DNA from: Selenomonas sputigena ATCC 35185
GTDB lineage: Bacteria > Bacillota > Negativicutes > Selenomonadales > Selenomonadaceae
Reading direction: 5' to 3'
DNA: 64,000 nt
Assembly: GCF_000208405.1 (NCBI RefSeq)
Contig: NC_015437.1
Span: 1,543,501-1,607,500 of the forward strand
Part shown: one piece after another, positions 17,351 through 27,310 of the stretch
How positions within the stretch are numbered: the first letter of the stretch is position 1
Layout of the letters: each line of letters opens with the position of its first letter
Notes under the pieces: generated by a model
Seen by the model: the letters and a program-made list of their open reading frames with translations, nothing else
Database searches by the model: none
Told to the model about the DNA's origin: nothing
Translations under genes and position numbers: made by a program

Positions 17351-18724
17351 TTACATGCCGCCTGCCGCCGTTTCCTTTGCGGCACCTTCCTTTTTTTCCG
17401 CCTCAGGACTCGCCAAAAGATATTCAACCTTGATGCTCAGCATCGTATTGAGGTCGACGAACTGTCCATCTAGCGTCTGCACAACGGGAAGCGCATTCAT
17501 GCGCGAGCCGTCGATGTAGACGATCTTCGCCACCTCGCCGTTGGAAAGCTTGACCCAATTGCCGTTAAGCGTACTGGAAAAGTTGCGGATGAAAGCGATG
17601 CCATACTCCGCATCCAGTCGTCCCGCAATACACTCGTCCGAAATAACGGAAAAGACCTCGAAGGGAGAACGCCTTTTCGCATAGTAACGGCGCGACGCCA
17701 TCGCATCGTAGGTGTCCAGAATGGCGAGAATTCGCGCGAATCTGCAAATTCCGTCCTTCTTCATCTTTTGCGGATAGCCCGATCCGTCATTGCGCTCATG
17801 GTGCTGCAGAACAGCCTCCACGACCTGCTTGTCAAGCTGCAGTGAGGAGCGTGAGACGATGTCGTAACCCAGACGCGCATGTTTCTGCATGAGTCGTCGC
17901 TCCTCGGGTGTATAGCGCGCAATCTTCCTGAGAAAGTTCGGTGCGAACGAAGTATAGCCAATATCCATGAGGAATGCCGCCAAAATCAATCGCTGCTTTT
18001 CCTGCGCCGACATCTTGAGCCACTGCGCCATGAGTCCGGCTAGAACCGCGACGCGCATCGTGTGATGCAGTTGGTACTCGCCAATGGTTTCCATATTGTA
18101 AATGTGCGTGACTGCTTTCGCGCTTGAGGAAAGCGGCGCAAAGTTGCGTGAAATCGCCTCCGCCTCTGCCGTATTGATGCGGCCTGTTGCACGCACCGAA
18201 CTGAAAAAGCCCTGCAATTCCTCAAAGCACGCCTCATACTGCTCGATGTACGCCGCTTCGAGCACAGAAGTTTCGCGCAGCACAATGCCCGACTTCGAGG
18301 TTGGTCGGTTGTCCGGCTTCTCTTCCGCCGCTGCGTCCGGCAAAGGCACATCATCGCGCACCCCCGCTTCCTTCGGCTCTTCCTTCGTCTGTGCCGCCCG
18401 CTCAGTCGCGCGCGCTTTGAGTTTGGCCAACGCTTCCTTCTTCGCGGTTTCTGCAGCAGCCACCACCTCCATGGCCGTCTGTTCCTGCGCGTTCGGAATC
18501 GCCTTCTCTTTCTTCGCCTGCGGAGGCTCGGCGTCAGCAATCACTTCATCCGAATCGGGCATCAAAATACGGACGAAAACAATCCCCCTCTGATCGAGAT
18601 ATTCGATTCGCTGCTCATCGAGCACTGTCCCCTCGCCCAAGAGGACGGACATATCCTCAGCATATACCGTTCGCCCAATGACCATGCCCGCTTCCAACTG
18701 GTCAACGGGATACTTCTTCAACAT
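17351..18724 (-). CDS. HD-GYP-like protein 1, HD dyad His replaced by Met
   Basis: 457 residues from ATG 18724, which has AAGGGAG 9 bases upstream. The N-terminal block LKKYPVDQLEAGMVIGRTVY is shared with the two neighbours. An Ala/Glu/Lys-rich linker (about 70-150) follows, then an HD-GYP domain. Conserved: LHHTMRVAVLAG, KHARLGYDIV, HHERNDGSGYP and ILDTYDAM. The usual LHDIGK is LMDIGY here, so the metal-binding His and the Lys are missing. HD-GYP domains hydrolyse cyclic di-GMP; this one may be inactive or a sensor. It is probably co-transcribed with the second paralogue, as no promoter stands out before it. Confidence 0.9.
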   Translation of the reverse strand: MLKKYPVDQLEAGMVIGRTVYAEDMSVLLGEGTVLDEQRIEYLDQRGIVFVRILMPDSDEVIADAEPPQAKKEKAIPNAQEQTAMEVVAAAETAKKEALAKLKARATERAAQTKEEPKEAGVRDDVPLPDAAAEEKPDNRPTSKSGIVLRETSVLEAAYIEQYEACFEELQGFFSSVRATGRINTAEAEAISRNFAPLSSSAKAVTHIYNMETIGEYQLHHTMRVAVLAGLMAQWLKMSAQEKQRLILAAFLMDIGYTSFAPNFLRKIARYTPEERRLMQKHARLGYDIVSRSSLQLDKQVVEAVLQHHERNDGSGYPQKMKKDGICRFARILAILDTYDAMASRRYYAKRRSPFEVFSVISDECIAGRLDAEYGIAFIRNFSSTLNGNWVKLSNGEVAKIVYIDGSRMNALPVVQTLDGQFVDLNTMLSIKVEYLLASPEAEKKEGAAKETAAGGM

Positions 18725-18814
18725 CCACTTGCACTCCCTTGCGAACCATTGCAAATCGAGGGACTTCTCTCATCCATTCCCCAGCAATTTTTCCAAAACA
18801 ACGAAAAAGACCCG

Positions 18815-19987
18815 TCATGCTCCCTGCACTTCCTCACTCGTCAGCAAGGACACGATTTTGATATTGCCATTCGTGTTCAGATCAAGGAAGTCCCCTTCCA
18901 TTGTCTGAACGACCGGCAACGCATCGAGACGCGATTCATCGATATAGACGATCTTGCCCACACCTCCGTCACTGAGCCTGACCCAACAGCCATTCAAGGC
19001 TTGACCGATATGACGGATGAACGAGACGCCGTATTCCGTATCCAAGCGGCCTTTCAAGATGTCATCGGCAAGAATTTTGAACACATCAAAAGGCGACCGC
19101 TTTCTCTTATAAGCACGATTGGAAGCCATCGCATCAAAGATGTCCACAATGGCAAGGATGCGGGCAAAGCCGCATATCTGCTCTTTCTTCAGTCCTGCCG
19201 GATAGCCCGAGCCATCGTTTCTCTCATGATGCTGCAGCACAGCGCCGACAATCTGCTCATCCGTCCCAAACGCAGACCGAGCAAGAAGTTCCTGACCCAA
19301 GCGTACATGCTTCTGCATGAGCCTGCGCTCCGCATCGCTGTAATATCCCTGTATCTCAAGGAACTCCAGCGCGATGCGCGTCGTGCCGATGTCTAGGAGA
19401 AAGGCCGCCATAATCAGACGTTCCCTCTCCGACGCGCGCAGTTTGAGGAATTGCCCCATAAGTCCTGCAAGAATGGCAATGTGCATGCTATGGTGAAGGC
19501 GATAATCCTCTTCTGTTTCCATATTATAAATCTGCACGATCGCCTTCGCGCTTTCGCACAACGGCAGAAACTTCCGCGTCAGCGAGCGAGCAGCCTCCGC
19601 ATCAATGCGCGAGGCCGTCCTCGTGTCGGCATAGAACTTCTTCAACAAAGCAAAAACTTCGTCATATTGCCGCACATAGGAATCATCCTGAAGCCTCTCC
19701 TTCTTCGGCACAACCTTCGCAGGCATCTCCTCAGCTGCCTCGGCAGGAATCTCGCCCCGCTCCTCATCTTCCCCGAGCAACGGCGGGTTTGCCGCCGAGA
19801 TCGCTTCCTCCTCGTCCTCCGCCTGAATATACACGGAAAAGATGTCGTGATCGGCGAGGGAATCGAGCATCTTGGACGTGAGCACCGTTCCTTCGCCCAA
19901 AAGGATCGTCATATCGTCCTTGTATACATCCCGTCCAAGAATCATGCCTTCCCGCAGGCGGCCGATGGAACACTTCTTCAACATCAT
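18815..19987 (-). CDS. HD-GYP-like protein 2, HD dyad His replaced by Leu
   Basis: 390 residues from the ATGATG at 19987, with GGAAGGG upstream. It begins MMLKKCSIGRLREGMILGRDVY, the shared N-terminal block. The linker is acidic and shorter than in protein 1. The domain keeps HHSMHIAILAGLMGQ, KHVRLGQELL, HHERNDGSGYP and AIVDIFDAM. The HD site reads LLDIGT instead of LHDIGK. It has its own promoter. The C-terminal GVGKIVYIDESRLDALPVVQ followed by TMEGDFLDLN is closely shared by all three paralogues. Confidence 0.9.
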   Translation of the reverse strand: MMLKKCSIGRLREGMILGRDVYKDDMTILLGEGTVLTSKMLDSLADHDIFSVYIQAEDEEEAISAANPPLLGEDEERGEIPAEAAEEMPAKVVPKKERLQDDSYVRQYDEVFALLKKFYADTRTASRIDAEAARSLTRKFLPLCESAKAIVQIYNMETEEDYRLHHSMHIAILAGLMGQFLKLRASERERLIMAAFLLDIGTTRIALEFLEIQGYYSDAERRLMQKHVRLGQELLARSAFGTDEQIVGAVLQHHERNDGSGYPAGLKKEQICGFARILAIVDIFDAMASNRAYKRKRSPFDVFKILADDILKGRLDTEYGVSFIRHIGQALNGCWVRLSDGGVGKIVYIDESRLDALPVVQTMEGDFLDLNTNGNIKIVSLLTSEEVQGA

Positions 19988-20099
19988 CCTGCACCCTTCC
20001 ATGGCGAGGCAGTCGAGCACGTCATCGAAACGTCCGCGTCCGATGGTATCCGACTGCCTTTCTTTCTCCGCCCAAAAATCCCTACAATCGTCGCATTAG

Positions 20100-20128
20100 A
20101 TTATATCATGATTCCTTTCTGAATGCTA
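20100..20128 (-). promoter_or_regulatory. Promoter of HD-GYP-like gene 2
   Basis: TAGCAT (20123-20128), 17-bp spacer, TATAAT (20100-20105). The same TAGCAT-17-TATAAT layout precedes gene 3. The leader is about 105 nt. Confidence 0.65.
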
Positions 20129-20165
20129 CTGTTTTCGCCAGATAACAGGGCGCGCAGGAAACCAG

Positions 20166-21482
20166 TCAATGTGTCATCTCTTCGCTCGCGAGCATGGACT
20201 CGATGCGTATGCTGCTCAGCGTATTGAGGTCGACAAAGGCGCCGTCCATCGTCTGCACGATCGGCAATGCATCAAGCCGCGACTCATCGATGTAGACGAT
20301 CTTGCCCGTCTCGCCGTTCGTGAGTTTGACCCAGTTGCCGTTCAGCGAATTGCAGACGTGGCGGATGAACGGCAGGCCATAAGCCGCATCGAGATGGTTT
20401 GCGACAAATTCATCGGACAACGCAGAAAAGACATCGAAGGGCGAACGCCTCTTGGCGTAGGAGCGTCTCGAAGTCATCGCATCGTAACTGTCGAGAACGG
20501 CAAGGATGCGTGCAAAGTCGCAGATCTGCTCCTTCTTTACGGCATCCGGATAACCCGAGCCGTCGTTTCGCTCATGATGCTGCAGCACTGCCCCAGCAAT
20601 CTGCGCGTCTGAAGCAAATGCCGAGTTCATGACGAGCGCATGACCGAGGCGCGTGTGCTTCTGCATGAGGACACGATCCTCCTTCGTATAGCCGCCCACC
20701 TTTTTAAGAAACCCCGGCGCTATGCGTGTGGAGCCAATATCAAGAAGGAGCGCCGCCATGACGAGGCGCAGCCGATCGCGCTGCATCATCTTTAGCCATT
20801 GCCCCATGAGACCTGCGAGAATGGCGACGCGCACGCTGTGATGAAGCGCGTAGTCGCCCTTCATCCTCACATTGTAAATGTGCGTCATCGCCTTGGCGCT
20901 TGAGCAAAGCGGCAGAACCTGCTGCGCTAGGATCTCCACCGCCGCCTTGTCGATGTGCCCGCTCGTGCGCGTCGTTTCGTAAAGCATCGAGAGATTAAGA
21001 CAAAGATCCTTGTACTGGCTCACATAAGCAGACTCAAGAGAAGCGTCCTTTTGCGGGGCAATCCCCGTCTGCACGACAGAACGGGCAGTCCTCCGACGAA
21101 TCACAGGCTTCACGGCAACGGTGTCCGCCACCTCCCGCATGAATTCCGCCAAGGCGGCGTCCTTGTCGGGAGAAGACGCTTCAGGCACGATGTTCAGCGT
21201 GGGCAAGAGAGCTCTGCCGGACTTTGCCCGCGAGCCGCCCAAGGCCGCCGCCACATCTGCCAGAGCGATTTTCACATTGTCAACCTGATGCACAGGAGGC
21301 ACAGGCGCGATATCATCACGCACATGAACGAAGTATACGTCGCGGCTTTCCAGTAAAGAAATCATCTGACGATCAAGAACCGTTCCCTCCGACAAAATGA
21401 CCGTCATATCCTCTTCATAAATGCCTCTGCCAATAACCATTCCTTCCTGCAACTGACTTACTGGATACTTTTTCAGCTTCAC
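20166..21482 (-). CDS. HD-GYP-like protein 3, HD dyad His replaced by Leu
   Basis: 438 residues. The start is GTG 21482 behind GAAGGGATGA, which gives VKLKKYPVSQLQEGM and lines up with the two neighbours; the GTG at 21506 would add 8 residues. The domain keeps LHHSVRVAILAGLMGQ, KHTRLGHALV, HHERNDGSGYP and AVLDSYDAM, but has LLDIGS at the HD site. The linker carries the basic stretch KPVIRRRTARSVV. It has its own promoter, and its gene ends about 60 bp before the promoter of gene 2. Confidence 0.9.
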   Translation of the reverse strand: MKLKKYPVSQLQEGMVIGRGIYEEDMTVILSEGTVLDRQMISLLESRDVYFVHVRDDIAPVPPVHQVDNVKIALADVAAALGGSRAKSGRALLPTLNIVPEASSPDKDAALAEFMREVADTVAVKPVIRRRTARSVVQTGIAPQKDASLESAYVSQYKDLCLNLSMLYETTRTSGHIDKAAVEILAQQVLPLCSSAKAMTHIYNVRMKGDYALHHSVRVAILAGLMGQWLKMMQRDRLRLVMAALLLDIGSTRIAPGFLKKVGGYTKEDRVLMQKHTRLGHALVMNSAFASDAQIAGAVLQHHERNDGSGYPDAVKKEQICDFARILAVLDSYDAMTSRRSYAKRRSPFDVFSALSDEFVANHLDAAYGLPFIRHVCNSLNGNWVKLTNGETGKIVYIDESRLDALPIVQTMDGAFVDLNTLSSIRIESMLASEEMTH

Positions 21483-21526
21483 GATAAACTCATCCCTTCT
21501 TCGCACCTCACTAGTTTGTTTGTCCT

Positions 21527-21555
21527 ATTATAACACCGCCTAGGACTAAATGCTA
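21527..21555 (-). promoter_or_regulatory. Promoter of HD-GYP-like gene 3
   Basis: TAGCAT (21550-21555), 17-bp spacer, TATAAT (21527-21532), matching the promoter of gene 2 in both hexamers and spacing. The leader is about 40 nt. Confidence 0.65.
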
Positions 21556-21624
21556 TACTTTTTTCAAATTTTATTTTTTTCTTATCTTATCTAAGATCGG
21601 TTTTCCTTCATAAAAGAGCTTGCC

Positions 21625-21659
21625 ATAAAAAAAGATGGGAGGCATTCGTCTCCCATCTT
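21625..21659 (-). terminator. Terminator after clpB
   Basis: Stem AAGATGGGAG/CTCCCATCTT with an 8-base loop, followed by a T7 tract on the minus strand. Confidence 0.92.
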
Positions 21660-21688
21660 TACCCGCTTATGCAGCTTTCTGCTTTTCC

Positions 21689-24262
<2,574 letters not shown>

Positions 24263-24339
24263 AATTTCTTCCTCCTATATATCAATGATGATTCCCTAAG
24301 AAACAACAAAGCCTCTTTCACCTCGCCTTGCTACTTCTT

Positions 24340-24388
24340 ATTATAACGCTAAAAGTCAAAAAGTCAAATAGTTTTTGACCTTTTGACC
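24340..24388 (-). promoter_or_regulatory. clpB promoter with a palindromic double-heptad operator
   Basis: -35 TTGACT (24362-24367), 16-bp spacer, -10 TATAAT (24340-24345). Two AGTCAAA heptads (24354-24360, 24362-24368) face two TTTGACC heptads (24374-24380, 24382-24388) about one symmetry axis. Spacing within each pair is 8 bp. The words resemble the CtsR half-site RGTCAAA, but the classical CtsR box has a 10-bp period, so the regulator is unproven. Confidence 0.75.
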
Positions 24389-24445
24389 AATTCTTTTCAA
24401 GAGAATATGCCGTCGGTCAGACTTTATGTCGAGAACAGTTTATGG

Positions 24446-24451
24446 TATAGT
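24446..24451 (+). promoter_or_regulatory. Extended -10 of the toxin-antitoxin unit
   Basis: TATAGT preceded by TGG; the -35 position (TTTATG, 17 bp upstream) is weak. It lies about 50 bp before the toxin ATG and is divergent from clpB. Confidence 0.5.
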
Positions 24452-24504
24452 AAAGACAGGAATGACACTTTCAAAGCAATTCCATGAGGCCAGAGGATTC
24501 GACA

Positions 24505-24852
24505 ATGAATGTTATATTTTATCAAAAAGCCGACGGTTCTTCTCCCGTCGCAAATTTTCTCGATACTTTAGACGATAAGATGCGCGCCAAAGTCATCCGC
24601 TCATTAAAACTGCTCGAAGCGAAAGGATACTTGCTGCGTGCTCCCGATTCTAAAGAGCTTACGGATGGCATCATGGAACTTCGCACCACATTTGCTGGCA
24701 ACATATCGCGAGTCCTCTACTTTTTCATTGTCGGCAATACTGCCATTGTAACAAACGGATTCATTAAAAAAACGCAAAAGACCCCTATTGAAGAAATCGA
24801 ACGTGCCAAAGCATATCGTCTTGACTACCAGAGGAGGAATCTATCATGTTAA
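24505..24852 (+). CDS. RelE/HigB-type toxin (phage Gp49-like family)
   Basis: 115 residues from ATG 24505 with AGAGGA upstream. The fold-typical blocks are VIFYQKADGSSPVANFLDTL, KELTDGIMELRTTFAGNISRVLYFF and ITNGFIKKTQKTPIEEIERA (here VTNGF). Such proteins are usually ribosome-dependent mRNA interferases, here with the toxin gene first, as in higBA systems. It overlaps the next gene by 7 bp. Activity depends on a partner antitoxin, and the partner here is unusually small. Confidence 0.85.
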   Translation: MNVIFYQKADGSSPVANFLDTLDDKMRAKVIRSLKLLEAKGYLLRAPDSKELTDGIMELRTTFAGNISRVLYFFIVGNTAIVTNGFIKKTQKTPIEEIERAKAYRLDYQRRNLSC

Positions 24853-25034
24853 CTTTGAACGACTACCTTGAAGAGCAGCTCAAAGACCCAGCCTTCAAGC
24901 GCGAATACGATGCGCTCGAAGGCTGGTATCAGGAGCAGCTTGCACGACAGGACGCACCCGCCCATACCGAAAAGCCAGTGGCTTCAAACGCCCCGCACCC
25001 ACCGCGCAAGAGCCGAACTGTCATTCCTGTATAG
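24846..25034 (+). CDS. Small antitoxin-like protein lacking the HTH domain
   Basis: 62 residues. The N-terminus LNDYLEEQLKDPAFKREYDA matches the leader of many HigA-type Xre antitoxins (family knowledge). Those continue into a helix-turn-helix of about 60 residues. Here the sequence instead turns into a Pro/Ala/His-rich tail and stops. No HTH appears in the other frames downstream. It could be a truncated antitoxin that still binds the toxin, or a decayed gene. Confidence 0.65.
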   Translation: MLTLNDYLEEQLKDPAFKREYDALEGWYQEQLARQDAPAHTEKPVASNAPHPPRKSRTVIPV

Positions 25035-25058
25035 TCCGAACACACGCGAGGAATCTAT

Positions 25059-25451
25059 ATGCTGAACACAATTCTCCTCATATCCCTCGGCCTTCTCACC
25101 GCCCTCTTCATTCTGCAGATGCGCCGCTCGCTCAAACGTTCGACGCTCGTCAACTCACTCATCAACGAGTACATCGACCATCTCGAAGACCCTGCACTCA
25201 TCGACGCGATCTATGCCTACTGCACATCGGACTGGCGGCTGCGGCGCATCATGAAGAGATACGGCGGCACACGCACGGACATCGAGACGCTTTTCCAGAA
25301 GCTCCTCGTCTGGGCGAACTTCAGGAAGGGACGGCGCTTCGTCCCCATCTCCGCCTTCTTCTTTGCCGGATCTCTCGCCTACCTGCTGCGCAACAAGGAC
25401 GCCGAACCGAAGAAGCTCGCGATGAAGATGATGAATTTCTTCCATATCTGA
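25059..25451 (+). CDS. Small membrane-anchored protein, function unknown
   Basis: 130 residues from ATG 25059 with AGGAA upstream. Residues 3-20 form a membrane anchor (ILLISLGLLTALFILQM), followed by a basic, mostly helical cytoplasmic domain rich in Arg and Leu. A second hydrophobic patch lies near 95-110 (FVPISAFFFAGSLAYLL). I do not recognise the family. It follows the toxin-antitoxin pair by 24 bp and ends at a strong terminator, so it may belong to the same transcript. Confidence 0.7.
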   Translation: MLNTILLISLGLLTALFILQMRRSLKRSTLVNSLINEYIDHLEDPALIDAIYAYCTSDWRLRRIMKRYGGTRTDIETLFQKLLVWANFRKGRRFVPISAFFFAGSLAYLLRNKDAEPKKLAMKMMNFFHI

Positions 25452-25455
25452 TGCA

Positions 25456-25488
25456 AAAACGCCGCTCGACCAAGCCGAGCGGCGTTTT
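25456..25488. terminator. Bidirectional terminator between the membrane protein and cbiK
   Basis: Thirteen-bp stem AAAACGCCGCTCG/CGAGCGGCGTTTT with a 7-base loop. It is symmetric and serves both converging units. Confidence 0.92.
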
Positions 25489-25519
25489 CTTATAGAAAGA
25501 AGATGTATCGTTGTTTTTC

Positions 25520-26518
25520 TTACTTGGACTGGAGCATATCCCATGCTTCATTCGCACGATCAACGAAGAGACCGCGGATGAGCCCGTTTTCACCAATGCC
25601 ATGAATGTACGTGTTGACCTTGAAGCCCTCCTTCATGAGGATGGACTTGTGCGAATCCGGCTCGTTACCAGCCATATCGTTGTTCGCATGATCGCCAGCA
25701 ACCATCATCAGCGGCATGAGCGTGACGGACTTAATGCCCTTCGCCTTGAGCTCAGGAATGATATCCTCCAGGCCCGGCCAGCCCTCAACCGTGTAGATGT
25801 AGGTGTTCTTGAGCTGCATGCGGTTGATCCCCGACTGAATGACGCTGTAGTAGGCATTTGCCGGATGCGGCGTTCCATGCGCCATGATGAGGATAGCTTC
25901 ATTATCAGCAACCTCAGGGAACTGCGTTGAAAGCGCCGAGAGCGCTTCCTTGACATCATCGCGCTGCTCTTCCTGACCCTGCCAGTAGATGAGCGACGTG
26001 CCGAGCGTCATCCTCTTGAAGCTGTCCTTGTACTCGTTGAAGATCGCCTTGTCGTAGGCATATTCCATACCCGGAACAACATCGAGCGAGCACAGCGCAA
26101 TGCGCGTATAGCCATCCTTCTTGAGCTGCTTCAGCGCCGCTTCCGGTGTCGGAATATCAAGCCCTTCTTTGGCCTTGATACGATCCACGATGATATGCGA
26201 AGTGAACGCCAACTCGACCTTCACATTCGGATGAGCTGCCTGAATCGCCTTGACCGTCGCCTCGATCGTCTTCTCGCGCGAATCCTTGAAGGTCGTACCG
26301 AAACTCATGACGAGGATGGCATCCTTGTTCGGGAGGTTCTGCATCTTGGGATTGTCGTACTTCAAAGCACCGATTTCCGATGCCTCAAGAAGCGCGGGAG
26401 TCGCATCCGTAACTTCAGGATTCAGCATGTAAGCCGCGTCCACGGAAGGTGCCCCCAAGCCAAAGACAGCGCCACACGCAAGCGACATGGCCAGCATCTT
26501 CTTGAAATTCCTTTTCAT
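25520..26518 (-). CDS. cbiK: Sirohydrochlorin cobaltochelatase CbiK, with a signal peptide
   Basis: A class II chelatase that inserts Co2+ into sirohydrochlorin early in anaerobic B12 synthesis. 332 residues. The N-terminus MKRNFKKMLAMSLACGAVFG followed by LGAPSVDA is a signal peptide, so the enzyme is exported, as reported for some Desulfovibrio CbiK proteins. The chelatase domain starts AILVMSFGTTFKDSREKTIE. Likely metal-site His residues are in MAHGTPHPANAYY and MVAGDHANNDMAG. Expression is under a cobalamin riboswitch about 390 bp upstream. A cytoplasmic role would need a second form; an extracytoplasmic role in metal or tetrapyrrole binding is possible. Confidence 0.9.
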   Translation of the reverse strand: MKRNFKKMLAMSLACGAVFGLGAPSVDAAYMLNPEVTDATPALLEASEIGALKYDNPKMQNLPNKDAILVMSFGTTFKDSREKTIEATVKAIQAAHPNVKVELAFTSHIIVDRIKAKEGLDIPTPEAALKQLKKDGYTRIALCSLDVVPGMEYAYDKAIFNEYKDSFKRMTLGTSLIYWQGQEEQRDDVKEALSALSTQFPEVADNEAILIMAHGTPHPANAYYSVIQSGINRMQLKNTYIYTVEGWPGLEDIIPELKAKGIKSVTLMPLMMVAGDHANNDMAGNEPDSHKSILMKEGFKVNTYIHGIGENGLIRGLFVDRANEAWDMLQSK

Positions 26519-26642
26519 TCAATATCTCTCCTTTGAAAATCAGAACATAAGCACATGGGGAAACACCCATCAAAGAGTGCTCCTCAAAAATTATGGCAGG
26601 CTTTGCGCCCGATGTCAAGTCATCGAGACAAAAACCGGTCTT

Positions 26643-26677
26643 GAAAAAGGAAGCTCCGTGTCTCCACACACGGAGCT
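26643..26677 (-). terminator. Hairpin with T-tract in the cbiK leader
   Basis: Stem AGCTCCGTGT/ACACGGAGCT with a 6-base loop, then CCTTTTTC on the minus strand. This is a second potential stop 125 bp before cbiK, downstream of the riboswitch terminator. Confidence 0.7.
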
Positions 26678-26821
26678 GCTGCAGAGCAGCAAAAGAGAAC
26701 TGGATCGGAAATAATATATGAGCAATGCTTTCCCCTGTAGCCCAAGCCGCAGGGAAAACTCTCCGCCGAAATGGATCCCCTTTGCCCGCGAAGGGGAAGG
26801 GGTTTCGGAGGGGAGGCACTA
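26678..26821. other. Unexplained intergenic stretch between two terminator hairpins
   Basis: About 140 bp with no convincing coding frame. It holds GC-rich inverted words such as CTCCGAAACCCCTTCCCC against GGGG-ATCC-ATTTCGGCGGAG, and TTTCCCCTG against CAGGGAAAA. It could be a small RNA, a spacer of the leader, or a decayed repeat. Confidence 0.4.
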
Positions 26822-26848
26822 CAAAAGAAAACCCGGCCTTCAGCCGGG
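26822..26848 (-). terminator. Expression-platform terminator of cobalamin riboswitch 1
   Basis: Stem CCCGGC-TGAAG-GCCGGG (26832-26837 and 26843-26848), then TTTTCTTTTG on the minus strand. It lies about 55 bp after the aptamer, as expected for transcription attenuation. Confidence 0.75.
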
Positions 26849-26901
26849 ATTCATTGCGTTGCGCAATAATCCCCTTCCCCATCACTCGCAGGTCAAACGG
26901 T

Positions 26902-27066
26902 GATTGTCAGCTAGGCAGTTCTCCTGGCTCCAGGTCATCGCTACTCTGCGCCTTCCCAAGGAAAACTCCCCAGTGACATTATGCAGATTCGCTCGCTGTT
27001 ACAGTGGCGGGACCGCTCCGGCATTGACCGGATTCCCTATTAAGTCTTGCGACACCTAACCCAATC
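26902..27066 (-). ncRNA. Cobalamin riboswitch 1 (upstream of cbiK)
   Basis: The minus strand carries the B12-box AGCCAGGAGAACTGCC (26914-26929), the core AATAGGGAATCCGGT, and GGTCCCGCCACTGTAAC. The closing stem pairs GATTG with CAATC. A terminator follows. Binding of adenosylcobalamin or a related corrinoid should turn cbiK off. Confidence 0.93.
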
Positions 27067-27104
27067 GATATGAAGTTTTTATGTTCTCATGAACTTCATG
27101 TATT

Positions 27105-27133
27105 ATGGTAGCACTATGCGCGTCCCTTGTCAA
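27105..27133 (-). promoter_or_regulatory. Promoter of the riboswitch-cbiK unit
   Basis: TTGACA (27128-27133), 17-bp spacer, TACCAT (27105-27110) with TGC upstream. It starts about 40 bp before the aptamer. Confidence 0.6.
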
Positions 27134-27257
27134 CACCTTTTATGAAAACTATCCGATTTGCTATTACAATCAACCTTGCTATTGCAATGCACCGTTGCCA
27201 TAGCTCCAATGTTTTCAAGCCTTGCGGAATGTTTTTGCTGCGCGAAACCCGGGTAAG

Positions 27258-27293
27258 AAACGAATGCGCCTCCCCCATTGCAGAGAAGGCGCA
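27258..27293 (-). terminator. Probable terminator after copA
   Basis: Stem TGCGCCT/AGGCGCA with a 15-base loop, followed by TTCGTTTCTT on the minus strand. The T-tract is interrupted, so this is a moderate call. The rest of 27134-27257 shows no gene. Confidence 0.55.
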
Positions 27294-27310
27294 CACGCGC
27301 AAACCATCCG

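Noticed and set aside
18725-18814. Promoter for HD-GYP-like gene 1
   Set aside because: No TATAAT-like hexamer at a proper distance; co-transcription with gene 2 is simpler.
24868-25065. Alternative frame carrying the missing HTH of the small antitoxin
   Set aside because: The other frame is Ser/Arg/Pro-rich with no helix-turn-helix pattern, so a simple frameshift does not restore the domain.
25155-25544. Minus-strand open frame opposite the small membrane protein
   Set aside because: It crosses the bidirectional terminator and lacks a ribosome-binding site; the plus-strand frame has a start site and membrane anchor.
26415-26885. Minus-strand open frame of 156 codons before cbiK
   Set aside because: It spans two terminator hairpins and overlaps the cbiK start out of frame; no recognisable domain or ribosome-binding site.
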